Of a stretch of 64,000 nt of DNA, positions 40,685 through 50,682 are shown piece after piece; the first letter of the stretch is position 1; every line of letters starts with the position of its first letter. The position numbers and the translations under genes are program-made. Origin of the DNA: an uncultured Granulosicoccaceae bacterium (GTDB lineage Bacteria; Pseudomonadota; Gammaproteobacteria; Granulosicoccales; Granulosicoccaceae); the NCBI GenBank assembly GCA_938035945.1, contig CALHOU010000018.1, forward strand, positions 1 through 64,000, given 5' to 3'. The notes beneath the pieces are model-generated. The model saw only the letters and a program-made list of their open reading frames with translations. It was not told the origin of the DNA and searched no databases.

Positions 40685-41680
40685 ATTCCAGCATTAAACC
40701 CTACGCTTGCGTTCGCACAGCTCGACCCGCACCAAATTCTCGACGCAATAGATGCCCATGGCTGGCAAACCGACGGGCGCGTTTCCGCGCTCAACAGCTA
40801 TGAAAACCGTGTCTACAACATCGGCCTTGAGGATGGCAGTAGCGTGGTCGCAAAATTTTATCGTCCGGAACGTTGGAGTGATGAAGCTATCCTCGAAGAA
40901 CACCGGTTTTGCGATGCTTTGGTCGAAAACGATCTACCCGTCATCGCACCATTAAAATCAGCGACCGGCCAATCGCTGTTCACCCACGATGTATTTCGGT
41001 TTTGCGTGTTCCCAAAAGCCGGAGGCCGACCACCTGAGCTGGATAATGATGATCAGTTAATGGTGATCGGTCGCGCTCTTGGACGCTTGCACTTAAGTAG
41101 CGATACACACAAGTTTGAGCACCGCCCCACCATTGATGCGGCACGTCTTGGCGATCAGTCGGTCGCCTTTTTGGAATCATCGGATTTAGTTCCGATGGAT
41201 GTGCGTTCAGCATACCTTTCATTGGTGCATGAAATCATGCCCGTAGTACACGAACGCTTTGCACAGTTTCCATCGGTGCACACGTTTTGTATTCACGGAG
41301 ATTTTCATCCCGGTAATATTTTATGGGGTCGCGATGACACACCGCATTTGCTCGACTTTGACGACACCGGCATAGGCCCTGCCATTCAAGACTTATGGAT
41401 GTTTATTTCTGGCGACAGGCAATATGCGCAAGCGCGTCTTGGAAGTTTATTAGATGGTTATCACGAGTTTCGTGAATTCGACGATCGCGAATTGGACTTA
41501 GTTGAACCCTTGCGAGCATTGCGTATCATTCACTACGCGGCATGGATTGCTAGACGTTGGGAAGACCCAGCTTTCCAACGCGCGTTTCCATTTTTCGCCA
41601 GTGGTCGATTTTGGGATGAGCACATTCTGTCGTTAAAAGAACAGCGCTCGGCGCTAGATGAAGCGCCGTTGATTTACTAA
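40685..41680 (+). CDS. srkA: Stress response serine/threonine kinase SrkA (YihE family)
   Basis: LNSYENRVYNIG...KFYRPERWSDEAILEEH, CIHGDFHPGNILW, LLDFDDTGIGPAIQDLWM; homology extends upstream of the first GTG (40844) to about 40712; start codon proposed as ATT 40685. Confidence 0.85.
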   Translation: MPALNPTLAFAQLDPHQILDAIDAHGWQTDGRVSALNSYENRVYNIGLEDGSSVVAKFYRPERWSDEAILEEHRFCDALVENDLPVIAPLKSATGQSLFTHDVFRFCVFPKAGGRPPELDNDDQLMVIGRALGRLHLSSDTHKFEHRPTIDAARLGDQSVAFLESSDLVPMDVRSAYLSLVHEIMPVVHERFAQFPSVHTFCIHGDFHPGNILWGRDDTPHLLDFDDTGIGPAIQDLWMFISGDRQYAQARLGSLLDGYHEFREFDDRELDLVEPLRALRIIHYAAWIARRWEDPAFQRAFPFFASGRFWDEHILSLKEQRSALDEAPLIY

Positions 41681-41698
41681 TTTTATATTGCGAGAAAA

Positions 41699-42910
41699 TC
41701 AGACGCGTCGAAATACCAATGATGCGTTTGTGCCACCAAAGCCAAAACTGTTTGACATAACCGTATCAAGCTTTGCATCGTCAACACGATCAACAGCAAT
41801 ATTCATGTCTTTCGCCGCATCATCCAAATTATCTATATTGGCAGAAGCAGCAATAAAACCAGCCTCTTGCATTAGCAAGGTGTAAATCGCTTCTTGCACG
41901 CCGGCAGCACCCAGTGAATGGCCAGATAAAGATTTGGTTGAACTGATACTCGGGCAATCATTACCAAATACCGCTTTTACCGCACCGAGCTCGGCGATAT
42001 CACCGACCGGCGTACTGGTTCCATGTGCATTGATGTAGTCGATTGGTGTATCAACTGTGGCTTTTGCCATTTGCATACAACGCTGCGCGCCTTCGCCTGA
42101 AGGCGCAACCATATCGTGCCCATCAGAGGTTGCACCATAACCTACAACTTCTGCGTAAATTTTCGCACCGCGTGCTTTGGCCGTTTCCAGCTCCTCAACC
42201 ACAACCATGCCACCGCCACCAGCGATAACAAAACCATCACGATCTGCATCGTATGCACGCGAAGCAACCCCCGGGTTGTCGTTATACTTTGTTGAGAGCG
42301 CGCCCATTGCATCAAACATACAACTAAGCGACCAATGTTCCTCTTCACCACCACCAGCAAAAACACGGTCTTGTTTACCGAGTTGAATCAGCTCTAATGC
42401 ATTACCAATACAATGCGCACTGGTAGAACAGGCCGATGAAATTGAATAATTAGTACCACGAATTTTATACGGCGTTGCCAAACAGGCCGACACGGTTGAA
42501 CCCATGGTTTGCGTTACGCGGTAAGGCCCAACACGTCGAATGCCACGATCACGCAAAATATCTGCCGCTTCAACTTGTGAAAATGCTGATCCGCCACCAG
42601 AACCTGCGATGATGCCGGTTCGTTCGTTGGATACTTCATCGTCGCTTAAGCCTGCGTCGGCAATGGCCTCACGCATCGATACAAACGCATACGCAGCAGC
42701 TTCGCCCATAAAGCGTAACTGTTTACGATCGATCGCTTCTTTTAAGTCGATGTCGGGGCGTGCCGCAACATGCGAGCGCAGCCCCATCTCTTGATAAACT
42801 TCGCGAGCAGTTATGCCCGATTTACCGTTGCGTAGAGATTCTGTTACTGATGCTTTATCAAGACCTAAACAGGAAGTGATGCCGATACCTGTGATAACTG
42901 CACGACGCAT
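41699..42910 (-). CDS. fabB: Beta-ketoacyl-ACP synthase I
   Basis: [41 protein letters not shown]; next to fabA. Confidence 0.95.
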   Translation of the reverse strand: MRRAVITGIGITSCLGLDKASVTESLRNGKSGITAREVYQEMGLRSHVAARPDIDLKEAIDRKQLRFMGEAAAYAFVSMREAIADAGLSDDEVSNERTGIIAGSGGGSAFSQVEAADILRDRGIRRVGPYRVTQTMGSTVSACLATPYKIRGTNYSISSACSTSAHCIGNALELIQLGKQDRVFAGGGEEEHWSLSCMFDAMGALSTKYNDNPGVASRAYDADRDGFVIAGGGGMVVVEELETAKARGAKIYAEVVGYGATSDGHDMVAPSGEGAQRCMQMAKATVDTPIDYINAHGTSTPVGDIAELGAVKAVFGNDCPSISSTKSLSGHSLGAAGVQEAIYTLLMQEAGFIAASANIDNLDDAAKDMNIAVDRVDDAKLDTVMSNSFGFGGTNASLVFRRV

Positions 42911-42922
42911 AATTGTGACTCG

Positions 42923-43438
42923 TTAGAAATCTGCTGTAGATGTGAACAAACCAACGCGTAAGTCGTTGGCGGTATAAATTTCTTTGCCGTCGACCAGCAT
43001 GCGGCCATCGGCTATGCCCATGACCAGCCTACGTTCGATAAGGCGCTTCATGTGAAGTTCGTAAGTGACCAGTTTGGCGTCGGGTAACACTTGGCCGAAG
43101 AATTTGACCTCACCTGAACCCAACGCACGTCCACGACCGGGGTTGCCTTTCCAGCCTAGAAAGAAACCGACAATTTGCCACATTGCATCGAGCCCAAGAC
43201 AACCGGGCATTACCGGGTCACCGATAAAGTGGCAATCGAAAAACCATAGATCGGGATTGATATCCAACTCGGCTTTGATGTAACCCTTACCGTGATCTCC
43301 GCCATCAGCTGTGATTTGCGTGATGCGATCCATCATCAACATATTCGGTGTGGGTAGCCGTGCATTACCCTCGCCAAACATTTCACCCCGACCACAGGCA
43401 AGCAATTCGTCGCGTGTAAAAGAGTTTTTATCTATCAC
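42923..43438 (-). CDS. fabA: 3-hydroxydecanoyl-ACP dehydratase/isomerase
   Basis: [36 protein letters not shown]. Confidence 0.97.
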   Translation of the reverse strand: MIDKNSFTRDELLACGRGEMFGEGNARLPTPNMLMMDRITQITADGGDHGKGYIKAELDINPDLWFFDCHFIGDPVMPGCLGLDAMWQIVGFFLGWKGNPGRGRALGSGEVKFFGQVLPDAKLVTYELHMKRLIERRLVMGIADGRMLVDGKEIYTANDLRVGLFTSTADF

Positions 43439-43483
43439 TTAAGAAGCTCTGTTTTTTCGGTTAATTGCCCTATTCTACTCTTT

Positions 43484-44221
43484 TTATTGTGCGCCGAACA
43501 CGCGCTGAAGCAGTTCGCTTGTCCGTTTTAGCGGGTTTGTGCGGATGGCTTTCTCTTCCACGGCCAAATAATGAAAAATGCCATCTGAGCCCTTGTCTAC
43601 AACATGCCCGGTCAGATCAGCTTCAACTTTGGGTGCAAGCGGAATGGCATTGTATTGCTTTAATAGTTGGTTGAAGGATTGCACCGCACCCACTTGCGCC
43701 AATGCATCATCTACCAGCGGGCGCATTGCCTGCTTGATTGACGGTCCGGTTTTACCTTCGAAATACTCAGTGGCAGCATTGTCCGGGCCTTTTAATATAC
43801 CGCTAGCATCCTGCACACTCATGTCTTTGATGGCACCTACAAAAAGCTGCTTGGCTTTCGGGGTAGCAAGCTCAGCTGCACGATTTAAGCGCAACTCAAG
43901 ATCATCAAATGAACCTTGCAAGCCGACTTTACTCGCATAGTCGCGCGCTTTTCGCAAAGTTGAGGGTAACGGGATTCGAATGGTTGGGTCGTTAGAAAAG
44001 CCATTTTGCTGTCCGAGCTGCCCCACAACGGCGCTCGAGCCCTTGGTTAACGCCTCTTTTAATCCGGCCGTGATATCAGCATTTGACAGAACACCGCCCG
44101 ATGTCCCACCGAGTACAGCACCAGCAGTCTTGCTTATATCGTCCAAAGTAGGCCCACTGCCAGCACATGCACTTAGCAGCGATAAGACTAGGGCCAAAGG
44201 GGCAAGGGTTCGTATACGCAT
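43484..44221 (-). CDS. DUF4197 family protein
   Basis: Lipobox LLSAC, ALTKGSSAVVGQLGQQNGFSNDPTIRIPLPSTLRK; MRIRTL start at 44221. Confidence 0.88.
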   Translation of the reverse strand: MRIRTLAPLALVLSLLSACAGSGPTLDDISKTAGAVLGGTSGGVLSNADITAGLKEALTKGSSAVVGQLGQQNGFSNDPTIRIPLPSTLRKARDYASKVGLQGSFDDLELRLNRAAELATPKAKQLFVGAIKDMSVQDASGILKGPDNAATEYFEGKTGPSIKQAMRPLVDDALAQVGAVQSFNQLLKQYNAIPLAPKVEADLTGHVVDKGSDGIFHYLAVEEKAIRTNPLKRTSELLQRVFGAQ

Positions 44222-44296
44222 GTTAACTCCGAAGGTGGTTGCAATAAATCTATACATGAAGATAGGCGGTTTTTAGCAAGTTATACACAGTTAAGC

Positions 44297-45586
44297 ATGA
44301 TTATTTGTCTTAAAATGGAGCACAAACTCTTTAAGAGATATAACTCATTGGACAAATGCCAACTTGAGTCGTTCCAATGGCATACCGACACATCTGTGCA
44401 TACAGCATCGACGGCTGCCACGGTCCAATCATCAACCGTACGTATTTTAAACGGCACACACTATGTTGCGGATGTCGATACTGAAAGCACACTGAGGGCT
44501 GTAAAGAATGCGATCGATAATCAGCACACATTCTGCGTTCATCCACCAACGTTAAAAACGGCTACGCTTGAATCGACAGTGGCTGACGATGGCATTCATT
44601 TTCAATGCTTAAGCGCGGGGAGTAACGGCAAACCCAAAAGAATTCGGCGATCACATGCATCGTGGATAGCCAGTTTCAAGATCAATGCACAGGCAATTCA
44701 ATTAAGTAACAAAGACAGTTACGCCCTCGTTGGCCGCACGTCGCATTCACTGGCACTTTACGCGGCCTTGGAAGCAGCCTTTGTGGGTGCGGATATTCAC
44801 GCACTAACCGATCTACGACCAGACCGGCAATTGCAGGCCATCATCCATTTAACTTCAAGCATTTTATACACAACGCCATCACAATTAAGACAACTGTGCA
44901 TGGGTGCCGATGCTTTAAAAACGACAGCCACATCGGTACGGCATATATACAGCGGAGGTGGCAAACTTGACTTACCAACAAAGCAGCACGCTGCCACTGT
45001 GTTTCCAAACGCACGCCTACAAGAATTTTATGGTGCATCTGAAACCAGCTTTATCTCGCTTAGTGATGAGCACACGCCAATCAACTCGGTGGGAAAGTTA
45101 TATCCCGGGGTAGAACTTGAAATCGATAATGGCGAGCTGTGGGTGAAGAGCCCGTACTTGTTCGAAGGCTATGTAAATACCGCTCACACAGCGGCGAACT
45201 GGCGCGATGGATTTGTCAGCGTTGGCGAAGTAGGCCACTTAGACGCGGCCGGTTATCTGTTTCTTGCAGGACGACAGTCGCGACGGGTGAATATTGCTGA
45301 CCATCTTGTCTATCCGGAATCAATTGAGAAACTACTCAATGCCCACAGCGATGTTCGAGCCTGCGCGGTAGTGCCGGTCAGCGACGCTAAACGAGGCCAG
45401 ATTCTAGTTGCTATGGTAGAAGCAGAACAGAGCAACGAGTTAGACAAAGCGCTACTTGGCTTAATGCGTAAACGTTTCGGGAATTTAATCGCGCCACGCA
45501 CTATTTTTTTTGTTGAGCAATTGCCCACGTTGCCATCGGGTAAACCGAACCTTGTGCAAATAGAAAATCATTTCCGCCCATCATGA
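44297..45586 (+). CDS. Acyl-CoA/AMP-binding ligase (ANL superfamily), short form
   Basis: P-loop SAGSNGKPKRIRRSH, YGASE, VGEVGHLDAAGYLFLAGRQSRRVNIADHLVYPESIE, terminal lysine motif LPSGKPN. Confidence 0.85.
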   Translation: MIICLKMEHKLFKRYNSLDKCQLESFQWHTDTSVHTASTAATVQSSTVRILNGTHYVADVDTESTLRAVKNAIDNQHTFCVHPPTLKTATLESTVADDGIHFQCLSAGSNGKPKRIRRSHASWIASFKINAQAIQLSNKDSYALVGRTSHSLALYAALEAAFVGADIHALTDLRPDRQLQAIIHLTSSILYTTPSQLRQLCMGADALKTTATSVRHIYSGGGKLDLPTKQHAATVFPNARLQEFYGASETSFISLSDEHTPINSVGKLYPGVELEIDNGELWVKSPYLFEGYVNTAHTAANWRDGFVSVGEVGHLDAAGYLFLAGRQSRRVNIADHLVYPESIEKLLNAHSDVRACAVVPVSDAKRGQILVAMVEAEQSNELDKALLGLMRKRFGNLIAPRTIFFVEQLPTLPSGKPNLVQIENHFRPS

Positions 45587-46680
45587 ACACTCAATGCTAC
45601 ATCATAGCGGCTAAGCGATCACCTATTGCTCCACGCGATGGCGTGTTGGCTTCACACAATATTCATCAACTCAGTTCACCCGTCATTCACTCGCTACTCA
45701 AGAGTGTTGGTGTTGCACCGTCGCAGGTGGATGAAATCATCGCAGGCAATGCGCTCGGTGCTGGTGGAAATCCGGCGCGGCTTATTGGGCTTGCCGCCGG
45801 ATTAAATGAATCGGTTGCAGGTTTAAGTGTCGATCGACAATGTTGCAGTGGCTTGGATGCCATACTGCTTGCACATGACATGATCAGTTCAGGCCGTGCA
45901 TCCATTGTGATTGCTGGCGGTGTGGAAAGCTACTCGCAGCGACCACATCGCTTTCGCACGATACCGGGCAGCACACAGCTTGAAGCCTATGACCAACCCC
46001 CTTTTGTACCGTGGCCAGACCAGGATCCAAACATGGCCGAGGCGGCTGATGCGCTGGCCCAATCATTAGGTATTTCGTTTGAGCAACAGAATCAATGGGC
46101 GATACAAAGTCATGCAAAAGCATTGCAGGTGAATCACCCAGAGCTTGTTCAAATAGATGATGTTAAACAAGATAGCTTTACACGTGCATTAAATAAGAAG
46201 ACATGTGCACGCGCAAAGCGCTTACACGGCTCAATAACGGCGGCCAACACTAGCGTGGCGGCAGATGGCGCTGCATTTTGTTTGGTGGTGTCTGGAGCAG
46301 TTGCAAAAAACATCAATGCAGCAAAGCTTCGAATCCTGGCTGGCAATACACTGGGTGCTAACCCAAAACTACCAGGCCTTGCACCGGTTGCTGCGATTGA
46401 AAAAACGCTAGGCGACATTGAGCATAGTGAATTAATGCGCATCGAGATTATGGAAGCCTATGCGGCGCAAGCGATTGCGTGCATCAAACAAACCAATCTA
46501 TCCCCAGAGAACTGTAACCTTGGCGGCGGAAGTTTAGCGCGCGGCCACCCAATTGGAGCTTCGGGTGCGGTGCTGGTGGCGCGACTCTATTCGGAAATGC
46601 AATCATGCCAAGGACTCGGTCTGGCTGCCATTGCCGCGGCGGGCGGACTAGGTACCGCACTTCTGGTTGAATCAGCCTAG
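45583..46680 (+). CDS. Thiolase-family protein (acetyl-CoA acyltransferase-like), atypical catalytic residues
   Basis: Nucleophile motif DRQCCSGLDAI, LARGHPIGASGA; C-terminal Cys and NEAF Asn not conserved; ATGA overlap with ligase. Confidence 0.88.
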   Translation: MNTQCYIIAAKRSPIAPRDGVLASHNIHQLSSPVIHSLLKSVGVAPSQVDEIIAGNALGAGGNPARLIGLAAGLNESVAGLSVDRQCCSGLDAILLAHDMISSGRASIVIAGGVESYSQRPHRFRTIPGSTQLEAYDQPPFVPWPDQDPNMAEAADALAQSLGISFEQQNQWAIQSHAKALQVNHPELVQIDDVKQDSFTRALNKKTCARAKRLHGSITAANTSVAADGAAFCLVVSGAVAKNINAAKLRILAGNTLGANPKLPGLAPVAAIEKTLGDIEHSELMRIEIMEAYAAQAIACIKQTNLSPENCNLGGGSLARGHPIGASGAVLVARLYSEMQSCQGLGLAAIAAAGGLGTALLVESA

Positions 46681-46682
46681 GC

Positions 46683-47354
46683 TTATTCAAAACCGTGAAA
46701 AGTGGTAAATAATTCTAGCGGTTCTCTTGCTGTTCGTACTGTATTAACGGGATGATCTTCATCAGCAAACCCTAAAGCAATGCCACAAACGACCAGCTGG
46801 TCAGAAGGTAGTGATAAGGCCTCATGCACCACATCCGCATGATTGGCTAATGCCCCAATTCCACTGGTACCCAATCCTTGCGCCTGCGCACTGCTAAATA
46901 AATTCATCAGCGCCATCCCTAAATCCATAAAACATCCCTTCCCCATATCGCGATCGATGGTCACCACAATGCCAACCGGTGCATCAAAGAAGCGATAGTT
47001 GCGGGTAAATTGTTCGCGCCTGGCTTTCGTGTCCCGACGACCTATGCCAAGTGCTTCGTATAAAGCAAAACCAGCATCGTGCTGGCGTGATTTCAACACC
47101 GCCGATAGCTCTGGCGGAAAGTAGGAATACTGAGCAACAGGTTTGCGTTTGTCAGCGACGGCTTGCGAGAGTGCTGCGGTTAGATGCGTCAGAGCGTCAC
47201 CGGTGAGTACATGAAAAAAACCGGGTTGTAAATTTGCACCGCTCGGCGCTTGGCGCGCATGTAAAAGAATGGTCTCGATACGCTTGCGATCAACAGCGTT
47301 GGATAAAAACGCTCTGGTGGAGCGTCGTTGCATGATTACCTGTGCAAAATCCAT
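46683..47354 (-). CDS. Nitroreductase family protein
   Basis: MQRRSTRAF, ARQAPSGANLQP, SAQAQGLGTSGIG; MDFAQV start at 47354. Confidence 0.9.
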   Translation of the reverse strand: MDFAQVIMQRRSTRAFLSNAVDRKRIETILLHARQAPSGANLQPGFFHVLTGDALTHLTAALSQAVADKRKPVAQYSYFPPELSAVLKSRQHDAGFALYEALGIGRRDTKARREQFTRNYRFFDAPVGIVVTIDRDMGKGCFMDLGMALMNLFSSAQAQGLGTSGIGALANHADVVHEALSLPSDQLVVCGIALGFADEDHPVNTVRTAREPLELFTTFHGFE

Positions 47355-47358
47355 AGAC

Positions 47359-47922
47359 TTACGCAGCAGCCCGATTACTCGATCGCGATAACACACTGTT
47401 TGGCCGAGCGGTATACAAAGCACCGGTGATTAAGCCAGCCAGTACAACTTTTACGATATCCCCGGGTATGAAAGGCAGCACACCCAAGCTAGCCTGAATC
47501 AATGACTTTTCCAACATGAACGCCATACCCACGATACCGAAAGCGTATAGCAACACAATACATCCGATAAAAGCTGCAATCATTGAAATGATTGAAATGG
47601 AAAACGTTCGTAGTTTTTCAACAATTAAACCCGTTATAAAGGCGGCTACTGGCCAACCGATTAGAAATCCGATTGACGGCTGGCTTAAAACATGAAGCCC
47701 ACCTCGCCCACCGGCAAGCAGTGGTAGACCCAGCAGTACGAGCGCCAGGAATAACAACACGGCGAGCGCACCGCGCTTAGAACCCAGAACGGTACCGCAG
47801 AGCATGACACCCAAAGTTTGTGCTGTAATCGGCACGCCAAAACTCAACTGGATTGGTGGGATAAAACCAAGTGCTGCGATTAGAGCTGCGAATAACGCGA
47901 TAAATACAATGTTACGTTCCAT
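47359..47922 (-). CDS. bioY: Biotin ECF transporter S component
   Basis: IPIQLSFGVPITAQTLGVMLCG, LAGGRGGLHVLSQPSIGFLIGWPVAAFITG. Confidence 0.93.
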   Translation of the reverse strand: MERNIVFIALFAALIAALGFIPPIQLSFGVPITAQTLGVMLCGTVLGSKRGALAVLLFLALVLLGLPLLAGGRGGLHVLSQPSIGFLIGWPVAAFITGLIVEKLRTFSISIISMIAAFIGCIVLLYAFGIVGMAFMLEKSLIQASLGVLPFIPGDIVKVVLAGLITGALYTARPNSVLSRSSNRAAA

Positions 47923-47936
47923 AAAATATCCGGAGA

Positions 47937-48551
47937 TTAGCTATTCTTAAATTCAGTGGTGCCACCGCGCGCCTTTAAAGCCTGTGCCACTTGCTCTGCA
48001 TCGTCTATCGCGGCAAGGCTTATTGGGAACACGATTCGCCAACCCGGTCGCTTTGCCGATCGCATGCGCCATGAATTCGATAGCAACGTGCTTTTACTAA
48101 TTAGTACCGGTGTAAATCGGATGACCAATGCAATGGCCAGCTCAACCGGCCGGGTATTGATGTTCAAAGCCCGTAGCGGTAATAAGGCGCTATGCAACAT
48201 CGCCAGTAGATCACTTAAGCGGCTGGTCATGGTCATCAGATTAGACAAAGCAACAATACTTATCAACCGTAGCGCAATACCAAGGCCTTGTGCCGGCGTT
48301 CCGGTCAATGCATGCAGTAAAATTATGAACAACACTATCAACCACAAAAATTTAATACGTAAAAATCCAGCTTGCATAAATGGCATGCCACCCATGCTGT
48401 AAAGTGCCACCACACAAATCAATGCTGCCATCTGTACCCACAAGTCATCAAATACAAACAACAGCAGCGAACACAGACACACAGCAATAAATTTAAAGAC
48501 AACCGGAACCCTGTGCCATGGCGTAAGGACAGGGGATTCAAACGAGAGCAT
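47937..48551 (-). CDS. bioN: ECF transporter T component (BioN/EcfT family)
   Basis: CbiQ/EcfT-like membrane protein between bioM and bioY; start MLSFESP at 48551. Confidence 0.85.
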   Translation of the reverse strand: MLSFESPVLTPWHRVPVVFKFIAVCLCSLLLFVFDDLWVQMAALICVVALYSMGGMPFMQAGFLRIKFLWLIVLFIILLHALTGTPAQGLGIALRLISIVALSNLMTMTSRLSDLLAMLHSALLPLRALNINTRPVELAIALVIRFTPVLISKSTLLSNSWRMRSAKRPGWRIVFPISLAAIDDAEQVAQALKARGGTTEFKNS

Positions 48552-49242
48552 CGCTACTCCCAATGGCACGCATGCGTTTCGTAAATTCGGGCAACACGAT
48601 TCTTGGCGAATCATCGGCTACGATTTCACCTGACTCCAACCACAACACGCGATCAAAATCCTCGAAAGTACCTGGCTCATGACTAATATGAATGATCATT
48701 GCGTCGATCACACGCAAGTGCTCACTCAGTTGCATGGTGGTAGGAATATCCAACCCGGCATAGGGCTCATCTAGCACGACTAGCCTAGGCTCCATTAATA
48801 ACACCGCCATTAAACAAACTAAATGTCGCTGCCCTTGCGATAACACGCTAACTGATCTAGTCGCCCAGTGTTTTGCACCAAACTGTTCTAAAGCGGCCAT
48901 CACTTTAGCTTTTGCGTTTGCCCGGCTAACGCCAAGCTGCAGCAAACCAAACGCGAGCTCTTCTTCGACCGTTGGAAAAATAATTTGATGATCAGGGTTT
49001 TGAAAGAGCATACCCACAGTTTGAATCGCATAGCGTCTATCTTCAAATACATTAAAGCCATCGATGCGAACCGTACCTGCGGTGGGTGCAATAAGGCCAC
49101 ATAACATCCGCGCCAAAGTAGATTTACCCGAACCGTTGCGACCAACAATTCCAATGCGATGTTCATCCGCTGTGAAGTTTAAGTTCTTTAGTATCTGAAC
49201 ATCACCTTCCCAAAAACTAGCAGCGCGGAACTCGACAATCAT
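48538..49242 (-). CDS. bioM: ECF transporter ATPase (BioM/EcfA family)
   Basis: Walker A GRNGSGKSTLARML, signature LSQGQRHLV, LVVLDEPYAGLD. Confidence 0.9.
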   Translation of the reverse strand: MIVEFRAASFWEGDVQILKNLNFTADEHRIGIVGRNGSGKSTLARMLCGLIAPTAGTVRIDGFNVFEDRRYAIQTVGMLFQNPDHQIIFPTVEEELAFGLLQLGVSRANAKAKVMAALEQFGAKHWATRSVSVLSQGQRHLVCLMAVLLMEPRLVVLDEPYAGLDIPTTMQLSEHLRVIDAMIIHISHEPGTFEDFDRVLWLESGEIVADDSPRIVLPEFTKRMRAIGSSDALV

Positions 49243-50009
49243 CAGCCCGTCCACTTGGCCAACAAACTGAACAAACCCAGCAAGGATACAGCCACCAAGC
49301 CGATGCCAATAATGCGTTCGAATTGAGCTTTATTCCCACCCGCTATGCGTTGATGTACTTTTAAACCAAGGTAGTGCCCCAATGCAGCCAAAGGAAATGT
49401 AAGCAAAGCTAACCGCCACTGCAAATTCACATCGGCTGCCACAAATGTACTGATCTTTAAAATCACCAGCACTATCCACAGAACAAAAAACGTATCGCGC
49501 AGTTTTTCTCTGTGCAAGTAGCGCCCACCCACGGCCACTATCAATGGCGCGCCAATAAGCGATACACCACTCACATAACCGCCAAAGCTCATAAAAATAA
49601 AGTCGGTTAGCTTACTGTTACTCGAAAATACATAATTCATGACGTAACCAATGCCGTAAACCAAGGTACTGAAGTACACCATGGCACTGAGTAATTCGCC
49701 AGGTAGTTTCAACAAACCAACTAAACCTATCGCAAAGGGTAGCGCTAAAGCGATAAGTATCTTTGCAAGAAAACCCCAGTCAACATTCCCCATGCGCGTA
49801 GCCACGGTAAGCAAGGAAAAGAAAAGCAATTGAAAACAGATGGCGGGTAAAAAAATGAGCGGATCGTTTACAAACATTAGCAGCAAAGGCAATGACAGAG
49901 CTGCACCGCCAAAACCTAAACCAGATCGCACAAATCCACTCCATACGAAACACGCTCCGATGAGCAGCATTTGCCAAAGTGGCAAAGTGTCTAGAATTGA
50001 GTTGGTCAT
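49242..50009 (-). CDS. TauE/SafE family membrane protein
   Basis: Multi-TM, GFVRSGLGFGGAALSLPLLL; ATGA overlap with bioM. Confidence 0.85.
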   Translation of the reverse strand: MTNSILDTLPLWQMLLIGACFVWSGFVRSGLGFGGAALSLPLLLMFVNDPLIFLPAICFQLLFFSLLTVATRMGNVDWGFLAKILIALALPFAIGLVGLLKLPGELLSAMVYFSTLVYGIGYVMNYVFSSNSKLTDFIFMSFGGYVSGVSLIGAPLIVAVGGRYLHREKLRDTFFVLWIVLVILKISTFVAADVNLQWRLALLTFPLAALGHYLGLKVHQRIAGGNKAQFERIIGIGLVAVSLLGLFSLLAKWTG

Positions 50010-50014
50010 GAGAA

Positions 50015-50632
50015 TTACTTCGGCCAGTGACTAGGCCGCTTAGTCTTGTTTGCAGCGTTTGCACAAACTTTATAGTGTGGGCATGAAGTCATGTGGTCGT
50101 TAACCATACCGCAGGCCTGCATGAACGCATAACAGGTTGTAGGACCTACAAACTTAAAGCCTTTTTTCTTTAAAGCTTTACTCATAGCGATCGATAGTTC
50201 AGTGCTAGCTTTAACTGTCGCCATGCTCTTGTGTTTATTTTGAATAGGCTTGAAATCAACAAACGACCAAAGCAAGTCAACAAAAGATTCGCCCTGCTTT
50301 TCCATGGCCACAACCACTTTCGCATTATTTACAAAGGCTTCAATCTTTTGTCGATGACGAACAATACCGGCATCGAGCACCAGTTTTTCGATTTTGGCTT
50401 CTTTGAAGCGCGCAACTTTCACGTAATCGAAGTTGGCGAACAGGCGGCGGTAGTTTTCGCGCTTGTTTAAAATTGTTATCCAACTCAGTCCAGCCTGAGC
50501 GCCTTCAAGGTTCAACATCTCGAACAGGGTATGTGCGTCATAGCACGGCATTCCCCATTCTTGGTCGTGGTAGTCAATATAGAGCTCGCTACTCAGACAC
50601 CAGCTGCAGCGTTTTTCTTTAGAATTTGCCAT
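50015..50632 (-). CDS. tag: DNA-3-methyladenine glycosylase I
   Basis: RCSWC...YHDQEWGMPCYDAHTLFEMLNLEGAQAGLSWITILNKRENYRRLFANFD. Confidence 0.95.
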   Translation of the reverse strand: MANSKEKRCSWCLSSELYIDYHDQEWGMPCYDAHTLFEMLNLEGAQAGLSWITILNKRENYRRLFANFDYVKVARFKEAKIEKLVLDAGIVRHRQKIEAFVNNAKVVVAMEKQGESFVDLLWSFVDFKPIQNKHKSMATVKASTELSIAMSKALKKKGFKFVGPTTCYAFMQACGMVNDHMTSCPHYKVCANAANKTKRPSHWPK

Positions 50633-50682
50633 GCCGCAATTGTGCACGACTTAAGGACAGTTTTGGGAGTAAAACGAAGGGT

